The notes: generated by a model from the sequence alone, not told the origin. Numbered from the stretch's first letter, positions 1 to 10,103 are shown. The stretch is 64,000 bases of DNA from Enterococcus sp. DIV0212c (GCF_017377505.1 NZ_JAFREN010000011.1:44812-108811); one strand, 5' to 3'. Numbers and translations: made by a program.

Positions 1-434
1 AAACATACTTTCAAAATATGGAAAATATTCCTTATGTACCCAGATGATAATTGTAATTTTTCCAAATATTCAATGAATTCTTGAACGTCAGCCACATTTA
101 TTTTAGTTAGTCTTTTTTTATTAAAATACAATAATAGATAATTGTTGATCACACCTGAATAAACAGAAAAAGTGGTTTCTTTAACCATTTTTTTCAAATA
201 TTTTTCTCTCCAAAGCAATACCCAATCTGAAAAATCACCATAATAAATATTTTGAACATTTTCTTTTCCAGCATATTTTGCTTTTAATATCACTAGCCGC
301 TCTTTAACTTCAGCATATTTTTTTCCATAAACATAGCCGTATTGAATTTTCCCGTCAGTATTGCGATTTTTAACATAACGCCCTTCCCAACGTCCGTCTT
401 TTCGTTTATAAATATTTTCTCCTTTTTTAGACAT
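1..434 (-). CDS. tyrosine recombinase / phage-type integrase, N-terminal part (cut by window edge)
   Basis: The reading frame starts at an ATG at 434 with a strong GGAGGAAAT ribosome site upstream and runs open to the left edge, giving about 144 residues. The start (MSKKGENIYKRKDGRWEGRY) has the lysine/arginine-rich, KDGRWEGR-type Arm or AP2-like DNA-binding fold typical of integrases of Gram-positive phages and conjugative elements. It is followed by a core-binding SAM-like segment (residues about 60-144, with TTFSVYSGVINNYLL). The catalytic domain lies outside the window, so activity cannot be judged. An overlapping frame from 484 in another phase is a shadow. The gene points left, so any element it belongs to probably extends out of the window. 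Family call is by pattern only. Confidence 0.8.
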   Translation of the reverse strand, partial: MSKKGENIYKRKDGRWEGRYVKNRNTDGKIQYGYVYGKKYAEVKERLVILKAKYAGKENVQNIYYGDFSDWVLLWREKYLKKMVKETTFSVYSGVINNYLLLYFNKKRLTKINVADVQEFIEYLEKLQLSSGYIRNIFHILKVC

Positions 435-604
435 AATGATTTCCTCCATATTTTTTGACGGTGTTTTTGACGGCTTATGCTCATACCCCTTCATAAAGCC
501 TGTCCTGTCAATGATTTTCCCTATAAATGACAAAAAAAAGTGTTAATAGTTTTCTATTTTTTTCATCTTTTCGAAAAAATTGAAATAATAATTTTAACAT
601 CCCA

Positions 605-856
605 TTGACTTACTTGCGTTTTAACCTTAGAATCATAGTTGTAATAGAATAAATTATTTTCTATTTATATTCCATTCTATATTGTCAAACAATAAAGAAA
701 TTTTTCAGAAATATTATAAATTTTTTATCTTTGAAATTGATTTTTTACCTTGTGTATTTATTTTAACCTATATAGATGACAATACTATTTGTTTCTAAAA
801 TTTTTTTTGAATAAGAAACAGCCGGCAGAACAAAAAAATATTTTGTTCTGCCTTTT
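605..856 (+). ncRNA. candidate small RNA transcription unit in an otherwise gene-free gap
   Basis: The 572 bases between the integrase start and oppA hold no credible protein gene. They contain a good sigma-A promoter, TTGACT at 605-610 and TAGAAT at 628-633 with a 17-base spacer. About 190 bases later comes a 12-bp stem (824-835 with 841-852) followed by TTTT, that is, a factor-independent terminator on the same strand. Together they could give a very AT-rich transcript of roughly 215 nt. An open frame at 789-1010 runs through this hairpin and the oppA terminator, so I do not accept it as a protein. This is inference only. Confidence 0.3.
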
Positions 857-937
857 ACGTTCTTTCCCTATATATTTCTACTTAGCTTCGTTCCTAGCAC
901 TCCCTATTTTCAGATGCTTATTCAGGAATATAAATAA

Positions 938-986
938 CAAAAAAGAGTGTGAAGCAAAACTAAAAATCAGTTTTGCTTCACACTCT
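938..986 (-). terminator. terminator of the oppA-like gene
   Basis: A perfect 18-bp stem (944-961 with 969-986, loop AAAAATC) is followed on the minus strand by a T run. It lies 20 bases past the oppA stop. Confidence 0.85.
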
Positions 987-1006
987 AAATTCTACTTATT
1001 TTTAAA

Positions 1007-2659
1007 TTAATCTTCAATATACGCCCATTTAAAGTCATATTTCGCACCAGTTGAATGGTACACAACATCTTTAACTTTATCAGAACGCAGGTGTGCTTCA
1101 GCTTTTTGATACAACGGAATAACGCCCATATCATCCATGATTATTTTTTCAGCATCTAGCATATCTTTCCAACGAGCTTCTGGATTGTTTGCGTTAGTTG
1201 TTGCAGCACTTTCTACTAATTTATCATATTCAGGATTTGAATAGTGTCCTCTATTATATGAATTGCCTGTTGTAAATAAATCTAAGAAACTACTTGGATC
1301 AGCATAGTCTGCTCCCCATGCACTAACAGCGATTTGGAAATCACCTTTGTTAGAGCGATCCAAACGAACAGAAAATGGTACTGGACTAACGGATACTTTT
1401 AATCCATCTAATGTTTCAGATAATGAACCTTGAAGATATTCAGCCATTTTCTTGGCATTGTCAGTATCATCAATCAATAAATCAACGGATAATGAAGAAA
1501 CGCCTAATTCGTCTTTCGCTTTTTTCCATGATTCTTTCGCTTTATCAACATCATAAACAACTTCGTTCCCTGATTCTTTAGCAAAATCTTCATCTGTTTT
1601 CGGATCAGCCGCTAAACCTTCTGGAACTAAACCAGTTGGAACAGCTGAACCATTTGCTAGAATTTGTTCAACTAAAGCTTTACGATCGATTGCGTAAGAT
1701 ATTGCTTTACGTAAGTTTGCATTGCGATAAGGTGAATTTTCTTCTCTTTGATTTGGTTCAAGATAGAAAGTTGATGCACCTTTTAAGACAATGTAGTTTG
1801 GTTCATTTTTCATTTGTTGTGCTAATTCACCAGATAATGGCACTTCATCCGCTTGTCCATCTTGGAATAGATTCAATGAAGTTGGTGCTTCTTTTACAAC
1901 ATCGATGGCAACTTTATCTAATTTTACCGTATCTTTATCCCAGTATTTGTCATTTTTTGTATAAGACCAACTTGTATCAGTTCCTGGTCCATCAAAATCA
2001 GTTAATGTGAATGGGCCATTATAAACTGCCTTATCACTTGCTGTTGTGTAATCTTTGCCATATTTTTCAGCAATATCTTGTCTTTGCGGTAAAAATGACG
2101 GAAAGGCTAGTAAGTAATCAAAATATGGTGTTGCTTTTTCTAACGTGATTTCTAATTCATAATCACCAATGGCTTTGATGCCAAGTTCTTCTTTTTTCAT
2201 TTCGCCTTTAGCAATCTTTTCAGCATTTTTTACAGAGTTAAACATGTATGCATACTCTGATCCAGTTGCTGGATCAACAGTTCTCTGCCAACCATAAACA
2301 AAATCCGCAGCTGTTACTGATTTGTCATCTGTCCATTTAGCGTCTTCTCTTAATTTGATCTTGTACGTTAAACCATCTTCACTGACTGTAGCCATTTCTG
2401 CTGCTCCAGCAGGTTGAGGTTTGCTATCTTTATCTAGACGATAAATTCCTTCATATACATTGTTCAATGCAACAAAACTTACTTCATCAGTCGCAAGTGA
2501 AGGATCTGCACTTGGCATTTCTTGTTTTTCAATGAATCTAAATACTTTTTCATCACTGCCAGTTCCACTATCAGCATTTTTAGAATTTCCACCGCAAGCA
2601 ACTAGGGCAATACTTGATACAGTGACCAATCCTAGTAAGGCAATTTTCTTTAATTTCAT
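1007..2659 (-). CDS. peptide ABC transporter substrate-binding lipoprotein (OppA family)
   Basis: This 550-residue protein captures extracellular oligopeptides and delivers them to an Opp-type ABC permease. The N-terminus (MKLKKIALLGLVTVSSIALVACGG) is a lipoprotein signal with the lipid-modified Cys at about residue 22. The rest is a full-length SBP_bac_5 domain: the early region VALNNVYEGIYRLDK, the IDRKALVEQILANG segment and the GWGADY-like WGADYADPSSFLDLF stretch near residues 435-450 are family hallmarks. No permease or ATPase genes are adjacent, so this is an orphan binding protein that probably uses a distant Opp system. In enterococci such paralogues serve nutrition and pheromone peptide uptake; specificity cannot be read here. 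It is monocistronic, with its own terminator. Confidence 0.9.
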   Translation of the reverse strand: MKLKKIALLGLVTVSSIALVACGGNSKNADSGTGSDEKVFRFIEKQEMPSADPSLATDEVSFVALNNVYEGIYRLDKDSKPQPAGAAEMATVSEDGLTYKIKLREDAKWTDDKSVTAADFVYGWQRTVDPATGSEYAYMFNSVKNAEKIAKGEMKKEELGIKAIGDYELEITLEKATPYFDYLLAFPSFLPQRQDIAEKYGKDYTTASDKAVYNGPFTLTDFDGPGTDTSWSYTKNDKYWDKDTVKLDKVAIDVVKEAPTSLNLFQDGQADEVPLSGELAQQMKNEPNYIVLKGASTFYLEPNQREENSPYRNANLRKAISYAIDRKALVEQILANGSAVPTGLVPEGLAADPKTDEDFAKESGNEVVYDVDKAKESWKKAKDELGVSSLSVDLLIDDTDNAKKMAEYLQGSLSETLDGLKVSVSPVPFSVRLDRSNKGDFQIAVSAWGADYADPSSFLDLFTTGNSYNRGHYSNPEYDKLVESAATTNANNPEARWKDMLDAEKIIMDDMGVIPLYQKAEAHLRSDKVKDVVYHSTGAKYDFKWAYIED

Positions 2660-2775
2660 CTAAAAAACCCCCATTTTAATAAATTCTATAACGAATATAA
2701 CAAAGTTATGAGTTGGGCGAAATTAAAATACTACAAGCAGTTTAGTAAAAATATTCTGAATTTTTTCTAATTTTA

Positions 2776-2816
2776 AATAAAAAAAAGAAGCAAGCCTTTA
2801 ACAGGCTCGCTTCTTT
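2776..2816 (-). terminator. terminator of rny
   Basis: The stem AAAGAAGCAAGCCT (2784-2797) pairs with 2803-2816, and on the minus strand is followed by eight T residues. It lies just after the rny stop. Confidence 0.85.
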
Positions 2817-2831
2817 CAAAGTTATTTGTGT

Positions 2832-4388
2832 TTATTTCGCATAATCTACTGCGCGTGTTTCCCGAATAACTGTCACTTTGATGTGACCTGGGTAATCTAA
2901 GTCGTCTTCGATCTTCTTGCGAATATCTCTAACTAAACGAACAGCTTCTAAATCTGTGATTTCATCTGGTTTAACCATTACGCGAACTTCTCGTCCAGCT
3001 TGTACGGCGAAACTAGATTCAACTCCTTCAAATCCATTAGAAATATTTTCTAAGTTTTCTAAGCGTCGAATGTAATTTTCCATTGACTCGCTACGGGCGC
3101 CTGGTCTAGCAGCTGATAAAGCATCTGCTGCAGCAACCAATACTGAAATAACAGAAGTTGCTTCTACATCACCATGATGGGATGCAATGGCATTGATAAC
3201 TGTTGAATTTTCTTTGTATTTAGCAGCTAATTCTGCACCGATCTCAACGTGAGAGCCTTCGATTTCATGATCTAACGCTTTACCAATATCATGTAATAAA
3301 CCGGCACGTTTTGCTAATTGAATATCTTCGCCAATTTCTGCGGCTAAGACACCAGTTAATTTAGCTACTTCGATTGAGTGATTCAGTACATTTTGACCAT
3401 AACTTGTACGGAAACGTAAACGACCTAAAATCTTGATCAAATCTGGATGTAATGTGTGAGCGCCCACTTCAAAGGCAGCTTGTTCACCGTATTCACGGAT
3501 ACGTTCATCCATTTCTTTACGAGACTTTTCAACCATTTCTTCAATACGAGCTGGGTGAATACGACCATCTTGAATCAATTTTTCAAGGGTCATTCGAGCA
3601 ATTTCTCTACGAATTGGATCAAATCCTGAAAGAACTACAGCTTCTGGCGTATCATCAATAATCAAATCAATTCCTGTTAAGGTCTCTAATGTACGAATGT
3701 TACGTCCTTCACGGCCGATGATTCTTCCTTTCATCTCATCGTTTGGTAAACTAACAACAGAGACAGTTGTTTCAGAAACTGAATCAGCTGCACATCGTTG
3801 AATCGCTAGAGAAAGTAAGTTTTTGGCTTTACGATCTGATTCTTCTTTGGCACGTTGCTCAGATTCTTTGACCATTACTGTCAACTCGTGACTTAATTCT
3901 TCTTCTGTTGATTTCATAATGATATCTTTTGCTTCGTCTTTAGATAGTGAAGCAATACGTTCTATTTCTTGGTGTTGCTTTTCAACTAGTTCTTCTACAT
4001 CTTTTTCTCGCTCATCAATTAATTGCTGTCTAGCACCAAGTTTCTCTTCTTTTTCTTCCAGTGAGTTTTCACGTTTTTCAAGAGAATCATCCTTACGATC
4101 TAACGTTTGTTCTCTTTGTAATAAACGATTTTCTTGAGATTTAAGTTCTACTTTGCTTTCTTTCAACTCACTTTCAATTTCTGACCGATACTTCTGGTTT
4201 TCTTCCATAGCTTTTAATAAAGCTTCTTTTTTCAGAGTCTCTGCTTCTTTATTAGCACTTTCAATTATGCCTTCTGCAGAGGACTTTGCACCATCTATAG
4301 CCTTTTCATGACGTGATTTTGCAACGACTAACCCTAAACCAAGACCGACAATTACACCGATGATAGCGAGGAGAATTTCTAAACCCAT
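2832..4388 (-). CDS. rny: ribonuclease Y
   Basis: RNase Y is the membrane-anchored endoribonuclease that starts bulk mRNA decay and riboswitch turnover in many Firmicutes. The protein has an N-terminal membrane segment ([20 protein letters not shown]), a long charged coiled coil (about residues 30-190), a KH RNA-binding domain ([19 protein letters not shown], about 220-245) and an HD phosphohydrolase domain with the metal-binding HD pair in [12 protein letters not shown] (about 365). I take the ATG at 4388, which has GGAGG 8 bases upstream; a GTG three codons earlier overlaps the ribosome site. That gives 518 residues, the usual family length. It is preceded by recA on the same strand, but the recA terminator separates them. 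Confidence 0.96.
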   Translation of the reverse strand: MGLEILLAIIGVIVGLGLGLVVAKSRHEKAIDGAKSSAEGIIESANKEAETLKKEALLKAMEENQKYRSEIESELKESKVELKSQENRLLQREQTLDRKDDSLEKRENSLEEKEEKLGARQQLIDEREKDVEELVEKQHQEIERIASLSKDEAKDIIMKSTEEELSHELTVMVKESEQRAKEESDRKAKNLLSLAIQRCAADSVSETTVSVVSLPNDEMKGRIIGREGRNIRTLETLTGIDLIIDDTPEAVVLSGFDPIRREIARMTLEKLIQDGRIHPARIEEMVEKSRKEMDERIREYGEQAAFEVGAHTLHPDLIKILGRLRFRTSYGQNVLNHSIEVAKLTGVLAAEIGEDIQLAKRAGLLHDIGKALDHEIEGSHVEIGAELAAKYKENSTVINAIASHHGDVEATSVISVLVAAADALSAARPGARSESMENYIRRLENLENISNGFEGVESSFAVQAGREVRVMVKPDEITDLEAVRLVRDIRKKIEDDLDYPGHIKVTVIRETRAVDYAK

Positions 4389-4601
4389 TGTTTCCACCTC
4401 CGTACTATCTTCAAATTTTCAATATTCATGTAGTTTTCTGATAAACTATAATCAATTATCAATATGTCTACTTGCATACATGTAAAAGTTATATACTAAT
4501 ATTTGTATACAACTTTATTCTAATGTTTGTACACCAGTGTGTCAACTTAAAAAAGCCCTTTCCCGACGAAAGAGCTCTGGTGGTGAAAAGAATTTCCACT
4601 A

Positions 4602-4651
4602 CAAAAAAAAACAAACCAATAAAAAGCTTTTGAAAGCCCTTATTGGTTTGT
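4602..4651 (-). terminator. terminator of recA
   Basis: A 12-bp perfect stem (4611-4622 with 4640-4651) is followed on the minus strand by nine T residues, directly after the recA stop. Confidence 0.85.
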
Positions 4652-4664
4652 CTCTTAATCTATA

Positions 4665-5717
4665 TTATTCTTCATCAAGAGGAAGTTCTTCTTGTGCTTG
4701 TTCTTCTTCAACAACAGTCGTTGTTCCATCACCGATACCAAATGCATCACGGACACGTTTCGAAACTTCTTCGACCATTTCAGGATGTTGCATCATGTAA
4801 ACTTTGACATTTTCACGACCTTGACCGATTCGTTCTTCTTTGTAGCTGTACCATGCGCCACTCTTATCAACAATATCTTTTTCAACTGCCATATCAAGTA
4901 ATTCTCCTTCTTGAGAGATTCCTTGGCCGTACATGATATCTACTTCCGCTACTTTAAATGGCGGTGCTACCTTGTTTTTAACAACTTTGATTTTTGTGCG
5001 GTTACCGATAATGTCTGTTCCTTGCTTCAATTGTTCAGCACGTCTTACTTCTAAACGAACCGTTGCATAGAATTTCAACGCACGTCCACCAGGTGTTGTC
5101 TCAGGATTACCGAACATAACACCGACTTTTTCACGAATTTGGTTGATAAAGATCGCAATTGTCTTTGTCTTGTTGATCGAACCTGAAAGCTTACGTAAGG
5201 CTTGTGACATCAAACGTGCTTGTAAACCAACGTGACTTGCTCCCATTTCCCCATCAATCTCTGCACGAGGTACAAGGGCCGCTACAGAGTCAATAACAAC
5301 GATATCAATGGCACCACTGGAAACTAATGCATCAGCGATTTCTAATCCTTGCTCACCAGTATCTGGTTGTGAAAGCAGTAATTCATCGATATTTACGCCT
5401 AATGCTTGTGCATATTGAGGATCTAAAGCATGCTCTGCATCGATAAATGCCGCTGTTCCGCCTTGTTGTTGTACAGATGCGATTGCATGCAATGCAACAG
5501 TTGTCTTACCAGAACTTTCTGGTCCATAGACTTCAACGATACGTCCACGAGGATAACCACCAACGCCTAATGCCACATCCAATGCTAGTGAACCACTAGG
5601 AATAGTCGAGATTTGTTGGTCGATCTTTTCCCCTAATTTCATTACTGAACCTTTACCAAAGTTCTTTTCGATTTTTTTTAATGCGGCATCTAAGGCCACT
5701 TTACGATCATCTGCCAA
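4665..5717 (-). CDS. recA: recombinase RecA
   Basis: RecA forms ATP-dependent filaments on single-stranded DNA, catalyses strand exchange and triggers LexA self-cleavage. The 350-residue protein carries the Walker A motif GPESSGKTT (about 65-73), the Walker B region [15 protein letters not shown], the [26 protein letters not shown]2 loop region, and an acidic C-terminal tail ([14 protein letters not shown]). The start is a TTG with an ideal AAGGAGG site upstream. cinA lies upstream on the same strand, the order also seen in other Lactobacillales, but recA has its own promoter in the gap. Confidence 0.98.
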   Translation of the reverse strand: MADDRKVALDAALKKIEKNFGKGSVMKLGEKIDQQISTIPSGSLALDVALGVGGYPRGRIVEVYGPESSGKTTVALHAIASVQQQGGTAAFIDAEHALDPQYAQALGVNIDELLLSQPDTGEQGLEIADALVSSGAIDIVVIDSVAALVPRAEIDGEMGASHVGLQARLMSQALRKLSGSINKTKTIAIFINQIREKVGVMFGNPETTPGGRALKFYATVRLEVRRAEQLKQGTDIIGNRTKIKVVKNKVAPPFKVAEVDIMYGQGISQEGELLDMAVEKDIVDKSGAWYSYKEERIGQGRENVKVYMMQHPEMVEEVSKRVRDAFGIGDGTTTVVEEEQAQEELPLDEE

Positions 5718-5768
5718 TCGATAATCCTCCTTATATATAAACGATTTAAATTCCTTTTCAATAAATAT

Positions 5769-5819
5769 ATCATAACTGGTTTATTTAAAAAAAGCAAGAG
5801 AAAAACGAACAAACATTCG
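5769..5819 (-). promoter_or_regulatory. recA promoter with LexA/DinR-like SOS box
   Basis: Reading the minus strand, TTGCTT (5792-5797) and TATGAT (5769-5774) are separated by exactly 17 bases. Just upstream, 5806-5819 reads CGAACAAACATTCG, one base away from the CGAAC-N4-GTTCG LexA/DinR box of Gram-positive bacteria. Damage-inducible recA is established in Firmicutes; that this box binds LexA is inference. Confidence 0.7.
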
Positions 5820-5824
5820 CCTTT

Positions 5825-7072
5825 TTATTTTTTCTTAGTAACTGCTCTACGAATCAAATCTAATCCTTTCATCACAGCACTTTGACGAATATAGCGTCGA
5901 TCACGATTAAAATGTTGCAGCGTTGCAAAAGTGGGTTGTCCTTTTTCAGCAATACCAATCCAAACGGTTCCTGCTGGCTGCCCTTCTAATTCATCAGGGC
6001 CGGCAACACCTGTAAAAGATACTGCAAAGTCTGCGTCCGCTAATTTTCTTGCTTGTTCGGCCATTGCAATCGCACAGGCTTCACTAACAACGCCTTCTTT
6101 TTCAAGTAATTTACGGTCGATACCTAAAAACTGTTCTTTTGTTTCAGCAGAATACGTAACAAAACCACCTTTGAATACTTCTGAAACACCAGCGATATCT
6201 CCTAATGTGCTTTGAAAAAGTCCAGCGGTCAAACTTTCTGCTGCAGAGATCGTTTTTCCATGTGCTTTCAAGGCCTCGACTGTTACTTTTACTAAGCTAT
6301 TCTCATCCCCATACCCATAAAAATATTCACCAACTTTTGTCATGACTTGCGCTTCCAGACTGTCCAGTAACTCCTGGCCTTTTGCAGCATCTGAAATTTT
6401 AGCGGTTAAACGCAATGTTACTTCATTTGGTTTAGCATATGGTGCAATCGTCGGATTCGTTTGGGTATCGATCAATTCTTTTAGTTCTGTCACTAATTGC
6501 GATTCGCCAATACCATAAAATCTTAACACTCTAGAAATCAGCTGCTCTGCTTGTGGAAACAGTTCTCCTAATAAAGGACGTGCATTTTGTAGAAACATTG
6601 GTTTTAATTCATTTGGTGGTCCGGGCAACAATAGATAGGTTGTCTCATCGGCGGTAATCAAGGTGCCTACAGCGAGACCCGTTGGATTTTGAACAGCAAT
6701 CCCGCCTTCGATCATCAAAGTCTGCTTCAAATTATTCTCGGTCATTTTATTTTTTGAAAAAGTAAAAAATTCATGAAGACGAGTAAGCGCCTGCTCATCT
6801 TGGACTAAAGAACGATGAATATGAGCAGCTACAGTATCTTTGGTTAAATCATCATCTGTCGGTCCTAATCCACCGCATAAGACGATTAGATCACTACGCT
6901 TTTCGGCTTCAGCTAATAATTGTTCCAAACGTCCCGGATTGTCTCCCACAACGGTATGATAATAAACCTCGATCCCTAAATCTGCTAATTCTTCTGATAG
7001 AAATGTCGCATTTGTATTGACGACTTGTCCTAATAACAACTCTGTACCAACTGCAATGATCTCTGCTTTCAT
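5825..7072 (-). CDS. cinA: CinA, nicotinamide-nucleotide amidase / competence-damage protein
   Basis: CinA proteins deamidate nicotinamide mononucleotide for NAD recycling and are linked to competence in streptococci. This 415-residue protein has both expected domains: an N-terminal MoCF-like domain ([21 protein letters not shown], and [14 protein letters not shown] about residues 65-80) and the C-terminal amidase domain (about 255-410, with [17 protein letters not shown] and GTVWIGIA). It starts at ATG 7072 after a GAGGAG site. Its stop is 107 bases before recA; I see no strong terminator in the gap, so some read-through into recA is likely. Confidence 0.95.
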   Translation of the reverse strand: MKAEIIAVGTELLLGQVVNTNATFLSEELADLGIEVYYHTVVGDNPGRLEQLLAEAEKRSDLIVLCGGLGPTDDDLTKDTVAAHIHRSLVQDEQALTRLHEFFTFSKNKMTENNLKQTLMIEGGIAVQNPTGLAVGTLITADETTYLLLPGPPNELKPMFLQNARPLLGELFPQAEQLISRVLRFYGIGESQLVTELKELIDTQTNPTIAPYAKPNEVTLRLTAKISDAAKGQELLDSLEAQVMTKVGEYFYGYGDENSLVKVTVEALKAHGKTISAAESLTAGLFQSTLGDIAGVSEVFKGGFVTYSAETKEQFLGIDRKLLEKEGVVSEACAIAMAEQARKLADADFAVSFTGVAGPDELEGQPAGTVWIGIAEKGQPTFATLQHFNRDRRYIRQSAVMKGLDLIRRAVTKKK

Positions 7073-7253
7073 TTTTCTCCTCTTCTCTAATAAGATACGT
7101 AAACGATTCTTATTTCATTTTATCACAGGAAATTTTTTTCTTGCTGCCAAACGGCTTTGTCTGAGTTATTTTTTAAATAGATAAAATAATTATCATTTAC
7201 ATAATAATATGATACAATTTGATTATCTAGTCACAAGGAGGAAAAGAAGAAAC

Positions 7254-8429
7254 ATGGCAGAATTTATTTTAGTAATAAGTTTTTTAGGATTACTAGTTGG
7301 AGGGTTTCTTTCACTGAAAACAGCTTTCAAAAAACAACCGAAAAAGCAGGCATTACTTTTAACCGGAGCTAGTTTTATTGTGATGATCGGAGCTGGTTTA
7401 GCCTTACCAACTACTCCAGTTGTTTCGATTGCTGAAAAATCAATAAAAACAAACGATCAGGGAACTGCAATAATCGAAGGAAAAACGAATGATCAAAGTA
7501 ACATCACCTTAGATGGGGAAAAAATTGAAACAAAAAACGGCGAATTTTCTTACAAAGTTACATTAAAAGATGATCAACCTCAAAAACTAACTTTTGTTGC
7601 TTCCATTGGTGACAAAGACAAAGCTGAAACGATCGAAGTCAAACCATCAAAAGCATTCGTTGCTTTTTTAAATGAAGAAAAACAAGATCAAGAAACACTG
7701 AAAAAAGCGGAAACTGCCCTAGTTTTAGCTGAAAATAAACCTACGCAAAAAAATTATGACGAAGCCGCAACTCGTATCACTTCATTAACAAAGGAAAAAG
7801 ACGACTTCACCAAACGTTTAGCGATCGTAAAAGAGAATGTTCCGATTTACGAAGCTGTTGAACTGGCGGAAACAAAACAAACGAAAGAACAAGTCGATTC
7901 AGCAACCGCTTTAGTAGCAAAAGCAACGCTAAATAAGGACTCTTTACTAAAACGTTTAACGACTGTCCAACAAAAAATCACTGAAAAAGAAAAAGCAGAA
8001 AAACAAATCGCATCCGCTCGTGAAGCGGTTGAAAAAGCGGAACAAGAACCTACAGATGATCATTATAATCAAGCAATTGCTAAAATCAAGGAACTTCCAA
8101 ACGGCAACACAGAATTAACTAATCGCGCAAATAGTGTAAAACAAACCCTCACTACTCAAAAAGAAGAAGCTAAAAAAGTAGCCGCAGCTCAAAAGAAAGC
8201 AGAACAAGAGGCACAAAAAGCGGCCGCTGAACAACAAGCACAAGCGGCAGCCGCAGCTCAAACACCCGAAACTCCTGCACCAGATACACAAGGTACTGGG
8301 CAAATGGTCCTAGTTACAGCAACTGGGTCAAAATATCATAATCATAAGTGCGGCAATGGAACGTATACTCCAGCAACACTAGAAGAGGCACAAACACGAG
8401 GTCTAACACCTTGTTCAAAATGCTTTTAG
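7254..8429 (+). CDS. membrane-anchored coiled-coil protein with Ig-like domain and cysteine-rich C-terminal motif
   Basis: I choose the ATG at 7254, preceded by AAGGAGG, over an upstream frame extension; this gives 391 residues. Two hydrophobic segments at the N-terminus (AEFILVISFLGLLVGGFLSL and LLLTGASFIVMIGAGLALP) anchor it. A bacterial Ig-like segment follows (about 65-125, with AIIEGKTNDQSNITLDG). Then come four repeats of a helical unit of 55-65 residues (AETALVLAENKPTQKNYDEA-like; LTTVQQKITEKEKAEKQ) and an Ala/Gln-rich coiled coil. The last 35 residues contain a YHNHKCGNG...GLTPCSKCF pattern, with Cys and His spaced as in the small zinc domains found at the ends of secreted nucleases and ComEC-like proteins. 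The function is unknown; cell-envelope attachment is inferred. It is monocistronic, with a strong terminator shared with the convergent neighbour. Confidence 0.75.
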   Translation: MAEFILVISFLGLLVGGFLSLKTAFKKQPKKQALLLTGASFIVMIGAGLALPTTPVVSIAEKSIKTNDQGTAIIEGKTNDQSNITLDGEKIETKNGEFSYKVTLKDDQPQKLTFVASIGDKDKAETIEVKPSKAFVAFLNEEKQDQETLKKAETALVLAENKPTQKNYDEAATRITSLTKEKDDFTKRLAIVKENVPIYEAVELAETKQTKEQVDSATALVAKATLNKDSLLKRLTTVQQKITEKEKAEKQIASAREAVEKAEQEPTDDHYNQAIAKIKELPNGNTELTNRANSVKQTLTTQKEEAKKVAAAQKKAEQEAQKAAAEQQAQAAAAAQTPETPAPDTQGTGQMVLVTATGSKYHNHKCGNGTYTPATLEEAQTRGLTPCSKCF

Positions 8430-8447
8430 AACTGATTAGAGATAAAA

Positions 8448-8486
8448 AAATAGGCCTTCCTATAAGTGGAAGTGCCTATTTTTTTT
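8448..8486. terminator. bidirectional terminator
   Basis: AAATAGGC (8448-8455) pairs with GCCTATTT (8474-8481), with T residues on both 3' sides, between two convergent genes. Confidence 0.8.
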
Positions 8487-8490
8487 ACAA

Positions 8491-9279
8491 TCAATGCATA
8501 TATATATACGCTGAAATCAAATACAAAATCCAAATATGCAGTGGATAGAAGAAATAAAAGAAGTTCTTCATCCCTTTTCCTTTTTCGCCATTAAATAATA
8601 AAATCGGAATCACTGCAAAAATCATCATCCATTGTGTCGATCCTTGGAAAAAGAACAGAACTGCGACTAAAGCAATCAGCATACATTGAAGCCAACGTTG
8701 ATTTTTAGCTAAATACATCAATGGAATCAACAATACCATGATACTATTTTCAGCAAACAATAATGCTGGGATAAAATTCGCTCCCCAGACTGCCACCATG
8801 ATCGTACTTGGATTTGACATAAGTGAAAGCAAAATCGCAGAAGAGATGATCGGAAATAGGATGATCGCAATTCCTATTAAAATTTTGCTGAATTTTTTAC
8901 TTGAGTGCCCTTCTGAAATTTTATCGATCCCATACATCATCAATGTTCCGACTAATAGATCACGAAAAATATTATTCATCAACTGAACTTCTTCATACCC
9001 TACGATTTTCTGTAAAAAGAAACTTCCTAGCGTCATAAGCACCATACCTAGATACAAACGCATCATATACTTCTCTTTACTTCTTGTATGACTAAAACCA
9101 ACCACACTAACAAAGAAGAAAAGTGTTGCAACGGGTCTTCCAAACCAATCTAACCAATCAGGCGCCCCCATTGGAACAAACATTTGATGAATATGATCAA
9201 TGAACATCAAAACGATTCCGATTATTTTTAAATCGAATGTCGTTAATCCTCTAAACTTACTTGTTGTTAAACTCTCCAT
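8491..9279 (-). CDS. TraX-like integral membrane protein
   Basis: This 262-residue protein has about eight hydrophobic segments. It begins with the TraX-family pattern (FDLKIIGIVLMFIDHIHQMFVP, about residues 13-35), followed by GRPVATLFFFVSVVGFSHTRS. The family is named after the plasmid F pilin acetylase TraX and resembles multipass acyltransferases, but chromosomal Firmicute members have no proven substrate. The gene stands alone with its own ATG and a GAGG ribosome site, converging on the coiled-coil protein gene. Acylation of a surface molecule is a guess; the family assignment is firmer. Confidence 0.75.
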   Translation of the reverse strand: MESLTTSKFRGLTTFDLKIIGIVLMFIDHIHQMFVPMGAPDWLDWFGRPVATLFFFVSVVGFSHTRSKEKYMMRLYLGMVLMTLGSFFLQKIVGYEEVQLMNNIFRDLLVGTLMMYGIDKISEGHSSKKFSKILIGIAIILFPIISSAILLSLMSNPSTIMVAVWGANFIPALLFAENSIMVLLIPLMYLAKNQRWLQCMLIALVAVLFFFQGSTQWMMIFAVIPILLFNGEKGKGMKNFFYFFYPLHIWILYLISAYIYMH

Positions 9280-9394
9280 TATGACACGCTCCTCATTAAT
9301 TAACCTAACGTATTATAAAATAAAAGAACCTTTTTTACCTTAGAATCATCTTTCAATCATCTATCAATTTTGTCATGCTGAATAGTTATCCCCA

Positions 9395-9444
9395 TAAAAA
9401 AATGAGTTAAAACAAGACTTTTAACAGCCTTACTTTAACCCATT
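9395..9444 (-). terminator. terminator of the ywnB-like gene
   Basis: AATGAGTTAAA (9401-9411) pairs with TTTAACCCATT (9434-9444) with one mismatch; a T run follows on the minus strand. Confidence 0.65.
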
Positions 9445-9457
9445 CGTTCTTTTCTAT

Positions 9458-10081
9458 TTATTGATGCACACTAAAACGTTGGTTCGGATGAACATTTTTT
9501 TCAATTTCATCCACCATTGCAATCGCATAATCTGCATACGAGATATAGCTTTTGCCTTCTTTATCTGTTTCTAACTCTTCGCCAGCTGCAACATATTTCC
9601 CTGTCGCTGGACCTTCTGCATCAAATTCTGCCGCTGGGCTGATATATGTCCAGTTTATATCTTTAGCACCTTCTAATAACGCTAAGCCTTTACCCATCGC
9701 AGTAGCTAACGGTTGAAATGCTTCAGGAAAGTCTGGTGTTTCACTCAAGCGTACAGTGTGTTCTGGATTTACAAATAAACTTCCAGCTCCACCGACAACG
9801 AACAAACGTGTTTTTTGATTTGTCAAAATATCGATCAAATGTTGTGTTGAACCAGTAAACTCACTAACATCGCCCCAAAAACCTAGTGCACTGACCAAAA
9901 CATCAAAATCTTTCACATCATCTGTCGTTAAGCTGTATACGTCTCTTTCAATCACAGGTGTACCGTCTGTGATTTTCGCTGCATCACGAACGATTGCTGT
10001 AACATCTAAACCTCTTTTTTTTGCTTCTTTCAAAATTGCTGAACCCGCTTTACCATTTGCTCCTAAAATTGCTACTTTCAT
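9458..10081 (-). CDS. NAD(P)-binding oxidoreductase, NmrA/YwnB-like
   Basis: I take the ATG at 10081 (MKVAILGANGKAGSAILKEA), which has GGAAG upstream; longer in-frame starts would run into the upstream operator. The 207-residue protein opens with the Rossmann motif GANGKAG (residues 7-13) and keeps the atypical short-chain dehydrogenase layout (DVLVSALG about residue 70; NWTYISPAAEFDAEGPATG about 145). Relatives act as flavin reductases, quinone reductases or redox sensors. It lies downstream of an Rrf2 regulator exactly as ywnB follows ywnA in Bacillus, and both genes carry the same operator sequence. Substrate unknown; a stress-responsive redox role is inferred. Confidence 0.8.
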   Translation of the reverse strand: MKVAILGANGKAGSAILKEAKKRGLDVTAIVRDAAKITDGTPVIERDVYSLTTDDVKDFDVLVSALGFWGDVSEFTGSTQHLIDILTNQKTRLFVVGGAGSLFVNPEHTVRLSETPDFPEAFQPLATAMGKGLALLEGAKDINWTYISPAAEFDAEGPATGKYVAAGEELETDKEGKSYISYADYAIAMVDEIEKNVHPNQRFSVHQ

Positions 10082-10103
10082 ATTTATCTTCCTTTCTATT
10101 AAT

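Noticed and set aside
789..1010. 73-codon plus-strand frame
   Set aside because: It runs through two terminator hairpins, lacks a ribosome site and has no protein-like composition.
1636..2010. 124-codon frame opposite the oppA-like gene
   Set aside because: Antisense shadow of a well-conserved gene; no start signal.
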